A DNA stretch of 64,000 bases from Paracoccus homiensis (GTDB lineage: Bacteria; Pseudomonadota; Alphaproteobacteria; Rhodobacterales; Rhodobacteraceae): contig NZ_FOHO01000014.1 in the NCBI RefSeq assembly GCF_900111675.1, forward strand, positions 1 to 64,000, given 5' to 3'. The translations under genes and the position numbers were made by a program. Below are positions 27,231 through 36,711 of the stretch, piece after piece (the stretch's first letter is position 1; each line of letters starts with the position of its first letter). The notes beneath the pieces were generated by a model, which saw only the letters and a list, made by a program, of their open reading frames with translations, searched no databases and had not been told where the DNA came from.

Positions 27231-28013
27231 TCAACGAATTGATCTTGCTTTGGTTCCCTGCATGTCCGAAAGCCAGCCAAGGCCGGGTTCGGTCAGTCCG
27301 GCGGGGTGGTATTCGGCGCTGATCCAGCCGTCATAGCCTGCCCGGTCCAGCGCGGCGAAGATCGCCGGATAATCGATCTGCCCGGCTGTCGGCTCGGCCC
27401 GGCCGGGACAGCCCGCGATCTGCACATGGCGGATATGCGACAGCTGGCGTTGCAGAACCGCCAGCGCGTCGCCGGTGATCATCTGCGCGTGATAGGCGTC
27501 ATATTGCAGCCCCAGATTCGCCGCGCCGACCTGTTCAAGAATGGCAGCGGCCTGATCGAAATCCGACAGGAAATAGCCGGGCCTGTCGGTCTGGTTGATC
27601 GGCTCGATCGTCAGGCTTTGATCGGGATCCTGCGCCGCGGCCCAGGTCAGGTTGGCGATGAAGGCCCGATGCGCGTCATCGCCCGACGCATTGCCCGCCA
27701 TGATATGGATATGCCGGGCCTTCAGCGTTCTGGCCAGTTTTAGCGCGCGCAGGAAATCGCGTTGAAACAGTGGCACGTTGTCCGGAACCGCCGCAAATCC
27801 GCGCGGCCCGCCCGACCAGTTCGGCGCGGGTGTGTTGATCAGGGCCACGGGCATCCGCGCGCGGTTGGCCGCATTGCGCAGGGTGCTGGCCGGGATGTCG
27901 TAAGGAAACAGCATCTCGACGCCCTGAAACCCGGCGCGGCGGGCGGCTTCGAAGCGATCCTCGAAGGCCAGATCGGTGAACAGCATCGTCAGATTTGCGG
28001 CAAGGCGCGGCAT
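27231..28013 (-). CDS. hyi: Hydroxypyruvate isomerase-like TIM-barrel protein
   Basis: The 260-residue protein is a xylose isomerase-like TIM barrel. MPRLAANLTMLFTDLAFEDR at the N-terminus, TIEPINQ, LQYDAYHAQ and ISAEYHPAG fit the hydroxypyruvate isomerase/Hyi group; the two Glu, the Asp and the His in these motifs are the expected metal and acid-base residues. It would interconvert hydroxypyruvate and tartronate semialdehyde, but related sugar epimerases share the motifs. It lies 5 bases downstream of the DUF1285 gene. Confidence 0.82.
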   Translation of the reverse strand: MPRLAANLTMLFTDLAFEDRFEAARRAGFQGVEMLFPYDIPASTLRNAANRARMPVALINTPAPNWSGGPRGFAAVPDNVPLFQRDFLRALKLARTLKARHIHIMAGNASGDDAHRAFIANLTWAAAQDPDQSLTIEPINQTDRPGYFLSDFDQAAAILEQVGAANLGLQYDAYHAQMITGDALAVLQRQLSHIRHVQIAGCPGRAEPTAGQIDYPAIFAALDRAGYDGWISAEYHPAGLTEPGLGWLSDMQGTKARSIR

Positions 28014-28018
28014 CTGTG

Positions 28019-28567
28019 TCAGGGTTCCAGCGCAAAGAACTGACCGCCCGAGCGGACGCCGACCTTGCCGTCCGGTCCCTCATCCGCCGCGGCCGCCAGC
28101 CGGTAAAAGGTCTTGCGGTCGATCAGCGCCTCCAGCCCCGCGCGGATATGGACATAGGGGCGCGGCTCGCTGTTGTTGCCTCGGGTGATGATGGGATGTT
28201 CGGCATCCGCCACGACCTGATCGCCGACATTGGTCGTCAGCGTGATCCGGTCGGGCCCGATTTCGGCATCGGTGGCGACGAAGGGCGCATCCTCGACCTG
28301 AATGCCGACCTTTTCGACCGGAGTGACCAGAAAATACTTGTCCCCCTCGCGCTTCAGAATGGTCGAGAACAGCCGCACCATCGCCGGGCGACCGATGGGG
28401 GTGCCTTCGTGAAACCATGTCCCGTCGCGGCGGATTTGCATATCCAGATCGCCGCAGAAAGGCGGGTTCCACAGATGCACCGGCGGCAGTCCGCCCTGTT
28501 TGGCCGCCTTGCTTGCCGCGGCGGCAATGCCTTCGGCGCTCACGCTTTTGTCACTGTGATCTGGCAT
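28019..28567 (-). CDS. DUF1285 domain protein
   Basis: The 182-residue soluble protein matches DUF1285 by its blocks PFCGDLDMQIRRDGTW, FHEGTPIGRPAMVRLFS and YFLVTPVEKVGIQVED. No catalytic residues are known. It is divergent from the moxR gene (64 bases between starts) and followed closely by the isomerase-like gene, so these two are probably one transcript. Confidence 0.88.
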   Translation of the reverse strand: MPDHSDKSVSAEGIAAAASKAAKQGGLPPVHLWNPPFCGDLDMQIRRDGTWFHEGTPIGRPAMVRLFSTILKREGDKYFLVTPVEKVGIQVEDAPFVATDAEIGPDRITLTTNVGDQVVADAEHPIITRGNNSEPRPYVHIRAGLEALIDRKTFYRLAAAADEGPDGKVGVRSGGQFFALEP

Positions 28568-28631
28568 TCGTTATGGTCGCCCCTGACTGACTTGCCTATG
28601 GTTGGTCTAGCAGCAGCGAGGGGGCATTGTC

Positions 28632-29639
28632 ATGGCTTCGGATGAAATTCTGGTGCAAGAGGTCGAAACGCTGGCCGCCCGGCTGGCCGAGGCCCGCATC
28701 AGCATCGAACGTCGTTTCGTCGGGCAACATTCCGTTGTCGAACAGGTGCTTGCCGCCATTCTGTCGGGTGGCCACGCCCTGCTGGTCGGGCAGCCGGGTC
28801 TGGGCAAGACGATGCTGGTCGATACGCTGGCGACGGTGATGGGGCTGGACAGCCAGCGCATCCAGTTCACCCCCGACCTGATGCCCGCCGATATCCTTGG
28901 CTCTGAGGTGCTGGACGTGCTGCCAGATGGCAGCCGGGCCTTCCGCTTTATCGAGGGTCCGGTCTTTACGCAGCTGTTGATGGCCGATGAAATCAACCGG
29001 GCCAGCCCGCGCACGCAATCGGCCCTGCTTCAGGCCATGCAGGAACGCGAGGTGACGGTCAGCGGCCAGCACCGTCCGCTGGGGCGGCCGTTCCATGTGC
29101 TGGCGACGCAGAACCCGATCGAACAAGAGGGAACCTATCCACTGCCCGAAGCGCAGCTGGACCGTTTCCTGTTGCAGGTCGATGTGGACTATCCCGACCG
29201 CGACACCGAACGCGACATCCTGCTGGCCACCACTGGCACCGAAGAGGGCGCGGCACATGCCGCCTTCGACCCTGATTCGCTGATCGCGGCACAGCGCCTG
29301 ATTCGTCAGATGCCGGTCGGGGAATCGGTGGTCGAGGCGATTCTGGATCTGGTCCGGGCCTGCCGTCCGGGCACCGATGAGGCCACGGGCGAGGTCGCCG
29401 ATGCGCTGATCTGGGGGCCGGGGCCGCGCGCCGCGCAGGCGCTGATGCTGGTGACGCGGGCGCGGGCCGTGCTGAACGGTCGGTTCGCCCCAACGCTGGA
29501 GGATGTGCAGATGATGGCGGCGCCGGTGCTGCGGCACCGGATGGCGCTGTCCTTTGCGGCGCGTGCGCAGGGTCGGACGGTCGATGGCGTCATCGCCGCG
29601 CTGATCGATCAGCGCCTTGTCGCGCGTCAGGCGGCATGA
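28632..29639 (+). CDS. MoxR-family AAA+ ATPase
   Basis: The 335-residue ATPase has Walker A GQPGLGKTM, Walker B LLMADEIN and the MoxR segment ASPRTQSALLQAMQEREV with sensor 1 VLATQNPIEQEGTYPLPEAQ. MoxR proteins act as chaperones that load or mature partner proteins, often with von Willebrand A domain proteins. It is the first gene of a tightly packed operon with DUF58 and BatA-like genes, the usual context for aerotolerance-type clusters. Confidence 0.94.
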   Translation: MASDEILVQEVETLAARLAEARISIERRFVGQHSVVEQVLAAILSGGHALLVGQPGLGKTMLVDTLATVMGLDSQRIQFTPDLMPADILGSEVLDVLPDGSRAFRFIEGPVFTQLLMADEINRASPRTQSALLQAMQEREVTVSGQHRPLGRPFHVLATQNPIEQEGTYPLPEAQLDRFLLQVDVDYPDRDTERDILLATTGTEEGAAHAAFDPDSLIAAQRLIRQMPVGESVVEAILDLVRACRPGTDEATGEVADALIWGPGPRAAQALMLVTRARAVLNGRFAPTLEDVQMMAAPVLRHRMALSFAARAQGRTVDGVIAALIDQRLVARQAA

Positions 29640-29646
29640 GGCCGTC

Positions 29647-30516
29647 TTGACGCAGACCTCCGCCGACCTGCGCGCCCAAGCCGACGCCGCCAGCGCCCAT
29701 CTGCCGGGCCTGATCCTGTCGGCGGAACGTCTGGCCGCGATGATCGCCCCCGGTGCGCATGGGCTGCGACGCGCCGGACCGGGCGAGGATTTCTGGCAAT
29801 ACCGTCCCGCGCATTCGGGCGATACCGCACGCAGCATCGACTGGCGCCGCTCGGCCAGATCGGATGCGCAATTCGTTCGCGACCGCGAGGCGCAGACGGC
29901 GCAGGCCGTCGGGCTTTGGGTGTCGTCGGGGCAGGGTATGACCTATACGGGCGGCACTGACCGTCCCAGCAAGTTGCAGCGGGCGCAGGTCATGGCGCTG
30001 GCCCTGGCGATGGTGCTGCTGCGGGGGGGCGAAAAGGTCGGCCTGCTGGGACAGCAGGCGCGCGCCGGACGCATTCAGGCCGACCGGCTGGCCGAACACA
30101 TGGCGACGGCCACGCCCCGCGACACCGATAGCGACGCGCCGCAGATCCTGACCCTGCGGCCCAATCAGCGGCTGGTGCTGATCTCGGATTTCCTGGGCGA
30201 CCCGTCATGGGTCGGGGATCTGCTGGATCGGGCGGCGGGCATGGGTGTGCGCGGTGTGCTGTTGCAGGTGCTGGACCCGGATGAAGAGACATTTCCCTAT
30301 TCCGGTGCCGTCGATTTCCGCTCGCTCTCGGGGGGGATGCGCCATGACAGCCGCGACGCGAGCGGTCTGCGTCAGGCCTATCTGGCGCGTTTGGCCGAAC
30401 GCCGCGACTGGCTGCTGCAACGCAGCCGCGCCGCCGGATGGCATTTCGGGCATCACAGCACCGATCATGCGCCGGCCCATGCGCTTGGCTGGGTCTATCA
30501 GGTGCTGGGGGGCTGA
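29647..30516 (+). CDS. DUF58 domain protein
   Basis: The 289-residue product has the DUF58 signature: RPAHSGDTARSIDWRRSARS, then FVRDRE, followed by a VWA-like region with LVLISDFLGD. Start TTG 29647 is chosen because TGAGG lies 5 bases upstream; an alternative TTG at 29617 would overlap moxR. DUF58 proteins are thought to work with MoxR ATPases. Its TGA shares one base with the ATG of the next gene (TGATG). Confidence 0.88.
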   Translation: MTQTSADLRAQADAASAHLPGLILSAERLAAMIAPGAHGLRRAGPGEDFWQYRPAHSGDTARSIDWRRSARSDAQFVRDREAQTAQAVGLWVSSGQGMTYTGGTDRPSKLQRAQVMALALAMVLLRGGEKVGLLGQQARAGRIQADRLAEHMATATPRDTDSDAPQILTLRPNQRLVLISDFLGDPSWVGDLLDRAAGMGVRGVLLQVLDPDEETFPYSGAVDFRSLSGGMRHDSRDASGLRQAYLARLAERRDWLLQRSRAAGWHFGHHSTDHAPAHALGWVYQVLGG

Positions 30517-33266
30517 TGCTGGTTCTTGGCCCTCTTGGATTTGCCGCGCCCTGGGTTCTGACGGCGCTGATCGCGCTGCCGGTGCTGTGGCTGATCCTGC
30601 GCGCGACACCGCCCAGCCCGCGCCGGGTGGCCTTTCCCGGGGTGGCGCTGTTGCAGGGGTTGGTCGACAAGACCCCCGTGGCGCGGCGCACGCCTTGGTG
30701 GTTGCTGTTGCTGCGTCTTGCGGCGATCACGGCGCTGATCCTTGCCTTTGCGTCGCCGGTCTGGAAACCGGTGCTGCAGGATCGACAGGACGGGCCGCTT
30801 CTGGTGGTGCTGGATGCCGGATGGGCCGCCGCACCCGATTGGGCGGCGCGTCAGACCCGGGCCGCGCAGGCCCTGTCAGAGGCCGCCGCGCAGGGTCGCC
30901 CCGCGGCGCTGTTGCTGGGCGATGGCCAGACGCAGGAAGAACCGCTTCGCTTTGCGGCGGGTGACAGCCTGCTGTCGCGCCTGCGCGCCGCCCAGCCCGC
31001 GCCCTGGGGCACCCGCTTGCCGGAGGATCCCGATGCCGTTCTGGCCAACCAGCCCGAAGGCGATCTGGCGACCCTTTGGATCAGCGACGGTCTGGACCAC
31101 CCCAACCGCGCGGCCTGGTTGCAGTCGCTGGCGGCACGCGGCCCGGTCAGCGTCGTTCCGCCGCGCCGCGCCGTTCAGTCCCTGTCCTTGCAGGGCGGTG
31201 ACGCGCCGTCCCTGACAGTGCACGACACGGGCGATGCCGCGCCCGCGATCCTTGCCATCGGCCCCGATCCGCAAGGGATCGAACGCGAACTGGCCCGCCT
31301 GACCGCGGGCGAGGCGACCGCCGTCGCGGGCGTGACCACGCGCCCGGTCAGCATCGATCTGCCGCCGGAATTGCGCAATCGCATCGCGCGGTTCCAGATC
31401 GAGGGCGCTTCACATGCGGGGGCCGTGGTTCTGGCCGATGACCGCGTCCGGCGGCGCAAGGTCGGGCTGGTCGGTGACGCCGACAGTCAGGCCGAGGGAC
31501 AGCAATTGCTTGCGCCGCTATATTACTTGCGCCGCGCCCTTGCCCCCAGTACCGATCTGGTCGAGGGCGGCCTTGGCGATGTTCTGGATACGGCGCCCGA
31601 TGTGATCATCCTTGCCGATCAGGTCCAGCTGACAGAAATCGGGGAACTGGCCGAATGGGTCGATGCCGGCGGGCTGCTGATCCGCTTTGCCGGGCCGCGC
31701 ATGGCCGCGTTCGACCGCCTGACCGAAGAGCCCTTGCTGCCCGTCATGTTGCGTCAAGGGGGGCGCGACATCGGTGGCGCGCTCAGCTGGGGCGATCCGC
31801 GCGGCCTTGCGCCCTTTGCGGGCGACGGCGTCTTTGCGGGCCTGCAACCGCCGCAGGATGTGACCGTAAGGGCGCAGTTGATGGCCCAGCCCTCGCCCGA
31901 TCTGGCGGCGCGGACGATCGCGGCGCTGACCGACAACACGCCCTTGGTCACACGTGACCGATTGGGGCAGGGACAGGTCGTGCTGTTTCATGTAACCGCC
32001 AATGCCGAATGGTCGAACCTGCCGATTTCGGGTCTGTTCGTGCAGATGCTGGATCGCCTGCTGTCCACTGCGGGAACGGCCGCGGTCGAACCCCGCGCGG
32101 ACCAGCGCCAGCAACCGTTCTGGACGGCGCAATCCGTGCTGGACGGATTTGGGCGCGCGGCCTCCGCCGACGATCTGGCGCCGGTTGCGGCGCAGGACAT
32201 GGCCGGGGGACCGGGGCCGGGGCGTCCGGCGGGGATCTATGCGGCAGGCGAACAGATCATGGCGCTGAACGCGGGCGGTCCGATGCGGATTGCCGCATGG
32301 CCCGGCGCACATGTCGAACAGGCCGCCGCCGGGCAGGGGCGGGACCTGCGCGGCATCCTTCTGGCGCTGGCGGCGGTGATGCTGGCGCTGGATGCGGTGG
32401 GCTCGGCGCTGATCGCACGCGGCGGGCGCATTGCGGCGCTGCTGCTGATCGCGATGGCGGGCCTGCCGCCCGCACCTGCGCAGGCACAGGACCTGACCCC
32501 CGAGGCGAGCCGCGCCGCAGACGAGGTCGCGCTGGCCTATGTGATCACGGGCGACGAGGCGGTGGACGAGGCCTCATACGAGGGTTTGCGCGGGCTGTCC
32601 CAGGCGCTGCGGCAGCGCAGCTCGGTCGAGCCGGGCGAACCTGTCGGCGTCGATCTGGACAATGACGGGCTATCGGTCCTGACCTTCCTTTACTGGCCGG
32701 TGACCGAGGCGCAGCCCGCGCCCACAGCGCAGGCATATCTGCGGCTGAACCAGTTTTTGCGTTCGGGGGGCATGATCCTGTTCGACACGCGCGACGGCGA
32801 TATCGCGGGGCTGGGCGGGCCGGACATGTCCTCGGCGCTGCAACGTCTTGCGGCGCCGCTGGATGTTCCGCCCCTGGCCCCGGTGCCCGATGACCATGTG
32901 TTGACGCGCAGCTTCTATCTTCTGGCCGATTTTCCCGGTCGTTGGCGCGGTCAGCCGGTCTGGGTCGAAGCACCGCCCGCAGGGGCCAGCGCCGCCGAGG
33001 GGACGCCCTTCCGACAGTTGAACGATGGCGTCAGCCCGGTCGTCATCGGCGCCAATGGCTGGGCCGAGGCCTGGGCGCTGGACGAGAACGGCTATCCCAC
33101 CTTTCCCGTTGGCACCGGCTGGGAAGGGGAACGCCAGCGCGAACTGGCGATCCGCTTTGGCGTCAACCTGATCATGTATGTGCTGACCGGGAACTATAAA
33201 TCCGATCAGGTCCATGTGCCCGCCCTGCTGGACCGCCTGCGCACGGAAGAAAGGCTTGGCCCGTGA
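30516..33266 (+). CDS. BatA-like membrane protein with C-terminal DUF4159
   Basis: The 916-residue protein starts with the aerotolerance-regulator N-terminal pattern: two TM helices around FPGVALLQGLVDKTPVARR and WWLLLLRLAAITALILAFA. A VWA-like/periplasmic region follows, then further TM helices (about 615-650). The C-terminal 200 residues match DUF4159 (LRSGGMILFDTRDG, LTRSFYLLADFPGRW). ATG 30516 shares its A with the previous stop. It probably forms an envelope complex with its operon partners; the precise role is unknown. Confidence 0.87.
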   Translation: MLVLGPLGFAAPWVLTALIALPVLWLILRATPPSPRRVAFPGVALLQGLVDKTPVARRTPWWLLLLRLAAITALILAFASPVWKPVLQDRQDGPLLVVLDAGWAAAPDWAARQTRAAQALSEAAAQGRPAALLLGDGQTQEEPLRFAAGDSLLSRLRAAQPAPWGTRLPEDPDAVLANQPEGDLATLWISDGLDHPNRAAWLQSLAARGPVSVVPPRRAVQSLSLQGGDAPSLTVHDTGDAAPAILAIGPDPQGIERELARLTAGEATAVAGVTTRPVSIDLPPELRNRIARFQIEGASHAGAVVLADDRVRRRKVGLVGDADSQAEGQQLLAPLYYLRRALAPSTDLVEGGLGDVLDTAPDVIILADQVQLTEIGELAEWVDAGGLLIRFAGPRMAAFDRLTEEPLLPVMLRQGGRDIGGALSWGDPRGLAPFAGDGVFAGLQPPQDVTVRAQLMAQPSPDLAARTIAALTDNTPLVTRDRLGQGQVVLFHVTANAEWSNLPISGLFVQMLDRLLSTAGTAAVEPRADQRQQPFWTAQSVLDGFGRAASADDLAPVAAQDMAGGPGPGRPAGIYAAGEQIMALNAGGPMRIAAWPGAHVEQAAAGQGRDLRGILLALAAVMLALDAVGSALIARGGRIAALLLIAMAGLPPAPAQAQDLTPEASRAADEVALAYVITGDEAVDEASYEGLRGLSQALRQRSSVEPGEPVGVDLDNDGLSVLTFLYWPVTEAQPAPTAQAYLRLNQFLRSGGMILFDTRDGDIAGLGGPDMSSALQRLAAPLDVPPLAPVPDDHVLTRSFYLLADFPGRWRGQPVWVEAPPAGASAAEGTPFRQLNDGVSPVVIGANGWAEAWALDENGYPTFPVGTGWEGERQRELAIRFGVNLIMYVLTGNYKSDQVHVPALLDRLRTEERLGP

Positions 33267-35395
33267 ACCTGTCCGCGACCGATCTGCGTTTCGATCCGCT
33301 GCTGCCCTGGGGGGTGATCGCGGCGCTGGCGGGGCTTGCGCTGCTTGTGGCGGGTTTTGCCTTGTGGCGCGGCCTGCGCGGCTGGGCTTGGCGCGGGCTT
33401 GCCGGGCTGGCGGCCGCGTTGGCCCTGTCCGCGCCCGCGCTTGAAATCGGCAGCCGCACGGGGCTGTCGGATATCGTGCTGCTGGTGGATGACCGCTCGG
33501 CCAGTCAGGGCCTGCCCGAGCGCGACAATCAGACCACTGCCGCCATCGACGCGCTGAGCCAGCAGATCACGGCCCTTCCGGGGACCGAGTTGCGGCGCAT
33601 CTCGGTGGGCGACGATCCCGATGGCACCCTGCTTGGCACCGCCCTGTCGCGCGCCGTCGCGGCCGAGCCCGAGGCGCGGTTGGCAGGCGTCATCACCGTC
33701 ACCGACGGGCTGGCCCATGACCCCGACATGTTACCCGCCGATCTGCCCGCGCCGATGCACACGTTGCTGACAGGGCGTCCGCAGGATTGGGACCGCCGCC
33801 TTGTCATCGAAGAGGCACCGGCTTTCGGCCTGATCGACCAAGAGGTCAGCATCCGCCTGCGGATCCAGGATCAGGGCGCCGTGCCCGCCGATCAGCGCGG
33901 CCAGTCCGTCAGCCTGCGCATCAGCCTTGACGGCGAACAGGAACAGGTCGTCGCGGTGCCGGTGGGAACCTCGCTTGAACTGCCGCTAACGCTTGGCCAT
34001 GCGGGGCAGAATGTCGTTCAGATCGGCTTTGACGCGCCAGAGGGGGGCGAACTGACCGACCGCAACAATACCGCCGCCATCACCATCAACGGCGTGCGCG
34101 ACCGGCTGCGCGTGCTGCTGGTATCGGGCGAGCCGCATGCCGGGGAACGCACCTGGCGCAACCTGCTGAAATCCGATGCGGCGGTCGATCTGATCCATTT
34201 CACCATCCTGCGCCCGCCCGACAAATCCGATGGCGTGCCGGTGAACGAACTGTCGCTGATCGCCTTCCCCACCCGCGAACTGTTTCTGGAACGGATCGAC
34301 GATTTCGATCTGATCATCTTCGACCGTTATCGCGTGCGGGGCATCCTGCCGCCGGATTATTTCCAGAACATCGTCCGCTATGTGCGCGACGGCGGGGCGG
34401 TTCTGGTTGCGGCTGGGCCGGAAATGGCAAGCGTCGAAAGCCTGAACCTGTCACCAATGGGCGCGGTGCTGCCCGCGCGGCCGACCGGGCGCGTCATCGA
34501 TCAGGCATTTACCCCGCAATTGACCGATGCCGGGCGCCGCCACCCGGTCACGGCCGGGCTGCCCGGTGCGCCCGATGAGAACGGCGAGAACGGCTGGGGC
34601 CGCTGGTTGCGCATGGCCGAGGTCACGCCCAATCCTGACGCCGAGGTGGTGATGACCGGGGCGGATGATCGCCCGCTGCTGGTGATGAACCGTCAGGGCG
34701 AAGGGCGCGTCGCGCTGTTGGCCTCGGATCAGGTGTGGCTTTGGGCGCGCGGCTTTGAGGGCGGCGGGCCGCAACTGGAACTGCTGCGCCGCATCGCCCA
34801 TTGGTCGATGAAGGAACCCGAGCTGGAGGAAGAGGCGCTGGAAGCCGATGTTTCAGGTGGGCTGAACGTGGATTTCACCCGCCGTACCATGGCGGACAGT
34901 GCCGGCCCCCTGACGATCACGCATCCGGATGGCAGGACCGAGGACTTGCCGTTGGCCCCGGACGGGCCGGGCCGCTTTGCCGCCGAATGGTCGGCACCGC
35001 AGCCGGGTCTGTATCGTCTGGTCGATGGCGATCTTGGCCGGGTTCTTGCGCTGGGACCGGCCGCGCCGAAAGAATTCGAACGCACCATCGCGGATGCCGG
35101 GGCACTGGGCGATCTGTCGCGGGCCACGGGCGGCGCGGTCCTGAACCTGTCGGATGGCACCCCGGATCTGCGGACCGTCGCGCCGGGACGCAATGCGCAT
35201 GGCCGGGGCGTCGCGCGGGACTGGATCGCGGTCACGCCCCGCGATGCGGCGACCGTCACCGGGTTGCAGCGACGTCCGCTCTTGCCGGGCTGGGCGTGGC
35301 TGTGCATCATCTTCGGGCTGATCCTTGCGGGTTGGCTGTCCGAAGGGCGCGGCGGTGGCAAATGGTTGCCGTCCGGTCCGCGTCGCGAGGTCTGA
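33263..35395 (+). CDS. Membrane protein with glutamine amidotransferase-like domain, BatA-cluster
   Basis: The 710-residue product has two N-terminal TM helices (about 12-60) and one near the C-terminus (WLCIIFGLILAGWLSEG). Between them lie a VWA-like segment (VLLVDDRSASQG) and a class I amidotransferase-like fold around VLLVSGEPHAG and GGAVLVAAGPE. No catalytic Cys is evident in the amidotransferase-like part, so it is probably a binding domain. The GTG start overlaps the previous stop by 4 bases. It is the last gene of the MoxR operon. Confidence 0.82.
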   Translation: MNLSATDLRFDPLLPWGVIAALAGLALLVAGFALWRGLRGWAWRGLAGLAAALALSAPALEIGSRTGLSDIVLLVDDRSASQGLPERDNQTTAAIDALSQQITALPGTELRRISVGDDPDGTLLGTALSRAVAAEPEARLAGVITVTDGLAHDPDMLPADLPAPMHTLLTGRPQDWDRRLVIEEAPAFGLIDQEVSIRLRIQDQGAVPADQRGQSVSLRISLDGEQEQVVAVPVGTSLELPLTLGHAGQNVVQIGFDAPEGGELTDRNNTAAITINGVRDRLRVLLVSGEPHAGERTWRNLLKSDAAVDLIHFTILRPPDKSDGVPVNELSLIAFPTRELFLERIDDFDLIIFDRYRVRGILPPDYFQNIVRYVRDGGAVLVAAGPEMASVESLNLSPMGAVLPARPTGRVIDQAFTPQLTDAGRRHPVTAGLPGAPDENGENGWGRWLRMAEVTPNPDAEVVMTGADDRPLLVMNRQGEGRVALLASDQVWLWARGFEGGGPQLELLRRIAHWSMKEPELEEEALEADVSGGLNVDFTRRTMADSAGPLTITHPDGRTEDLPLAPDGPGRFAAEWSAPQPGLYRLVDGDLGRVLALGPAAPKEFERTIADAGALGDLSRATGGAVLNLSDGTPDLRTVAPGRNAHGRGVARDWIAVTPRDAATVTGLQRRPLLPGWAWLCIIFGLILAGWLSEGRGGGKWLPSGPRREV

Positions 35396-35453
35396 CAAGC
35401 TTGCCAAGTCGCAGGTGCATTGCTACCTCGACTAAAAGCCCGAAGGAAAACCC

Positions 35454-35933
35454 ATGGCCGAAGATACGACCACACCCGCGCCGCACAGCCACGCCGACCT
35501 GTCGCTGATCAAGCGGATCATCCCCCATCGCTATCCGTTCCTGTTCATCGACAAGGTCCGCGATATCGTTCCCCATGAAAGCGGGGTCGGCATCAAGATG
35601 GTCACGAATAACGAACCGCATTTCCAGGGTCATTTCCCGGACGAGCCGATCATGCCGGGCGTAACCATCGTCGAGGCGATGGCCCAGACCTCGGCCGTGG
35701 TGGTCGGCGTCAGCATGAACATCATCGATCAGCCGATGGCGACCTATTTCATGGGCATCGACAAGTGCAAGTTCCGCCGCATGGTGGTGCCGGGCGACGT
35801 GCTGGAACTGCATTGCAAGGCCATTCGCGGGGGTGGCAAGATCTGGAAATTCGAGGGCAAGGCCATCGTCGACGGCCAGCTTTGCGCCTCGGCCGAATTC
35901 ACCGCCATGATGGCGCGGAAAACTGATGGCTGA
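35454..35933 (+). CDS. fabZ: 3-hydroxyacyl-ACP dehydratase FabZ
   Basis: The 159-residue hot-dog-fold enzyme removes water from 3-hydroxyacyl-ACP in fatty acid elongation. The active-site His is in [14 protein letters not shown] and the catalytic Glu in [12 protein letters not shown] Shine-Dalgarno GAAGGA precedes ATG 35454. It overlaps lpxA by 8 bases and heads the fabZ-lpxA-lpxI-lpxB lipid A operon, which balances membrane and lipopolysaccharide synthesis. Confidence 0.97.
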   Translation: MAEDTTTPAPHSHADLSLIKRIIPHRYPFLFIDKVRDIVPHESGVGIKMVTNNEPHFQGHFPDEPIMPGVTIVEAMAQTSAVVVGVSMNIIDQPMATYFMGIDKCKFRRMVVPGDVLELHCKAIRGGGKIWKFEGKAIVDGQLCASAEFTAMMARKTDG

Positions 35934-36711
35934 GACCCGGATCCACCCCAGCGCGGTTATCGAAGAGGGTGCCCGGATCGGACAGGGCGTGACCATCGGT
36001 CCGTTCTGCGTGGTCGGCCCGCAGGTGCAGCTTGGCGATGGGGTCGAGTTGAAATCCCATGTCGTGATCGAGGGCGAGACCAGCATCGGCGAAGGCAGCA
36101 TCCTGTTTCCCTTCGCCTCGATCGGGCAGGTTCCGCAGGACCTGAAATTCAAGGGCGAGCGTGCGCAGCTGATCATCGGTGCGCGCAACCGCATCCGCGA
36201 ATATGTGACCATGAACCCCGGCACCGAGGGCGGTGGCGGCATCACCCGGATCGGCGATGACGGGCTGTTTATGGCCGGATGCCATGTCGGCCATGATTGC
36301 CAGTTGGGCGATCGGGTCATTCTGGTCAACAACGCCTCGCTGGCCGGGCATTGCCATCTGGAAGACGACGTGATCATTGGCGGATTGTCGGGCGTGCATC
36401 AATGGGTGCGCATCGGACGCGGGGCGATGATCGGCGCGGTCAGCATGGTGACGGCCGATGTCATCCCCTATGGTCTGGTCCAAGGGCCGCGCGGTCATCT
36501 GGACGGGTTGAACCTTGTCGGGTTGAAGCGCCGCGGCGCGACGCGGGCCGATATCCTTGCGCTGCGCGATCTGCTGAAGGCGCTGGCGGGCGGATCGTTC
36601 CGCGATACCGCGCGTGGCCGCGCCGAGCAGGATGCCACCCCGATGGAGCGCGACATCCTCGACTTCATCCTTGGCCCTTCTGACCGATCCTTCCTGACGC
36701 CGAAATCATGA
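35926..36711 (+). CDS. lpxA: UDP-N-acetylglucosamine O-acyltransferase LpxA
   Basis: The 261-residue trimeric acyltransferase begins lipid A synthesis by adding a 3-hydroxyacyl chain to UDP-GlcNAc. It is built of left-handed beta-helix hexads (such as [14 protein letters not shown]). The catalytic His is in [10 protein letters not shown] and the conserved block [18 protein letters not shown] follows. The C-terminus is helical. It overlaps fabZ and, by 4 bases, lpxI. Confidence 0.97.
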   Translation: MAETRIHPSAVIEEGARIGQGVTIGPFCVVGPQVQLGDGVELKSHVVIEGETSIGEGSILFPFASIGQVPQDLKFKGERAQLIIGARNRIREYVTMNPGTEGGGGITRIGDDGLFMAGCHVGHDCQLGDRVILVNNASLAGHCHLEDDVIIGGLSGVHQWVRIGRGAMIGAVSMVTADVIPYGLVQGPRGHLDGLNLVGLKRRGATRADILALRDLLKALAGGSFRDTARGRAEQDATPMERDILDFILGPSDRSFLTPKS

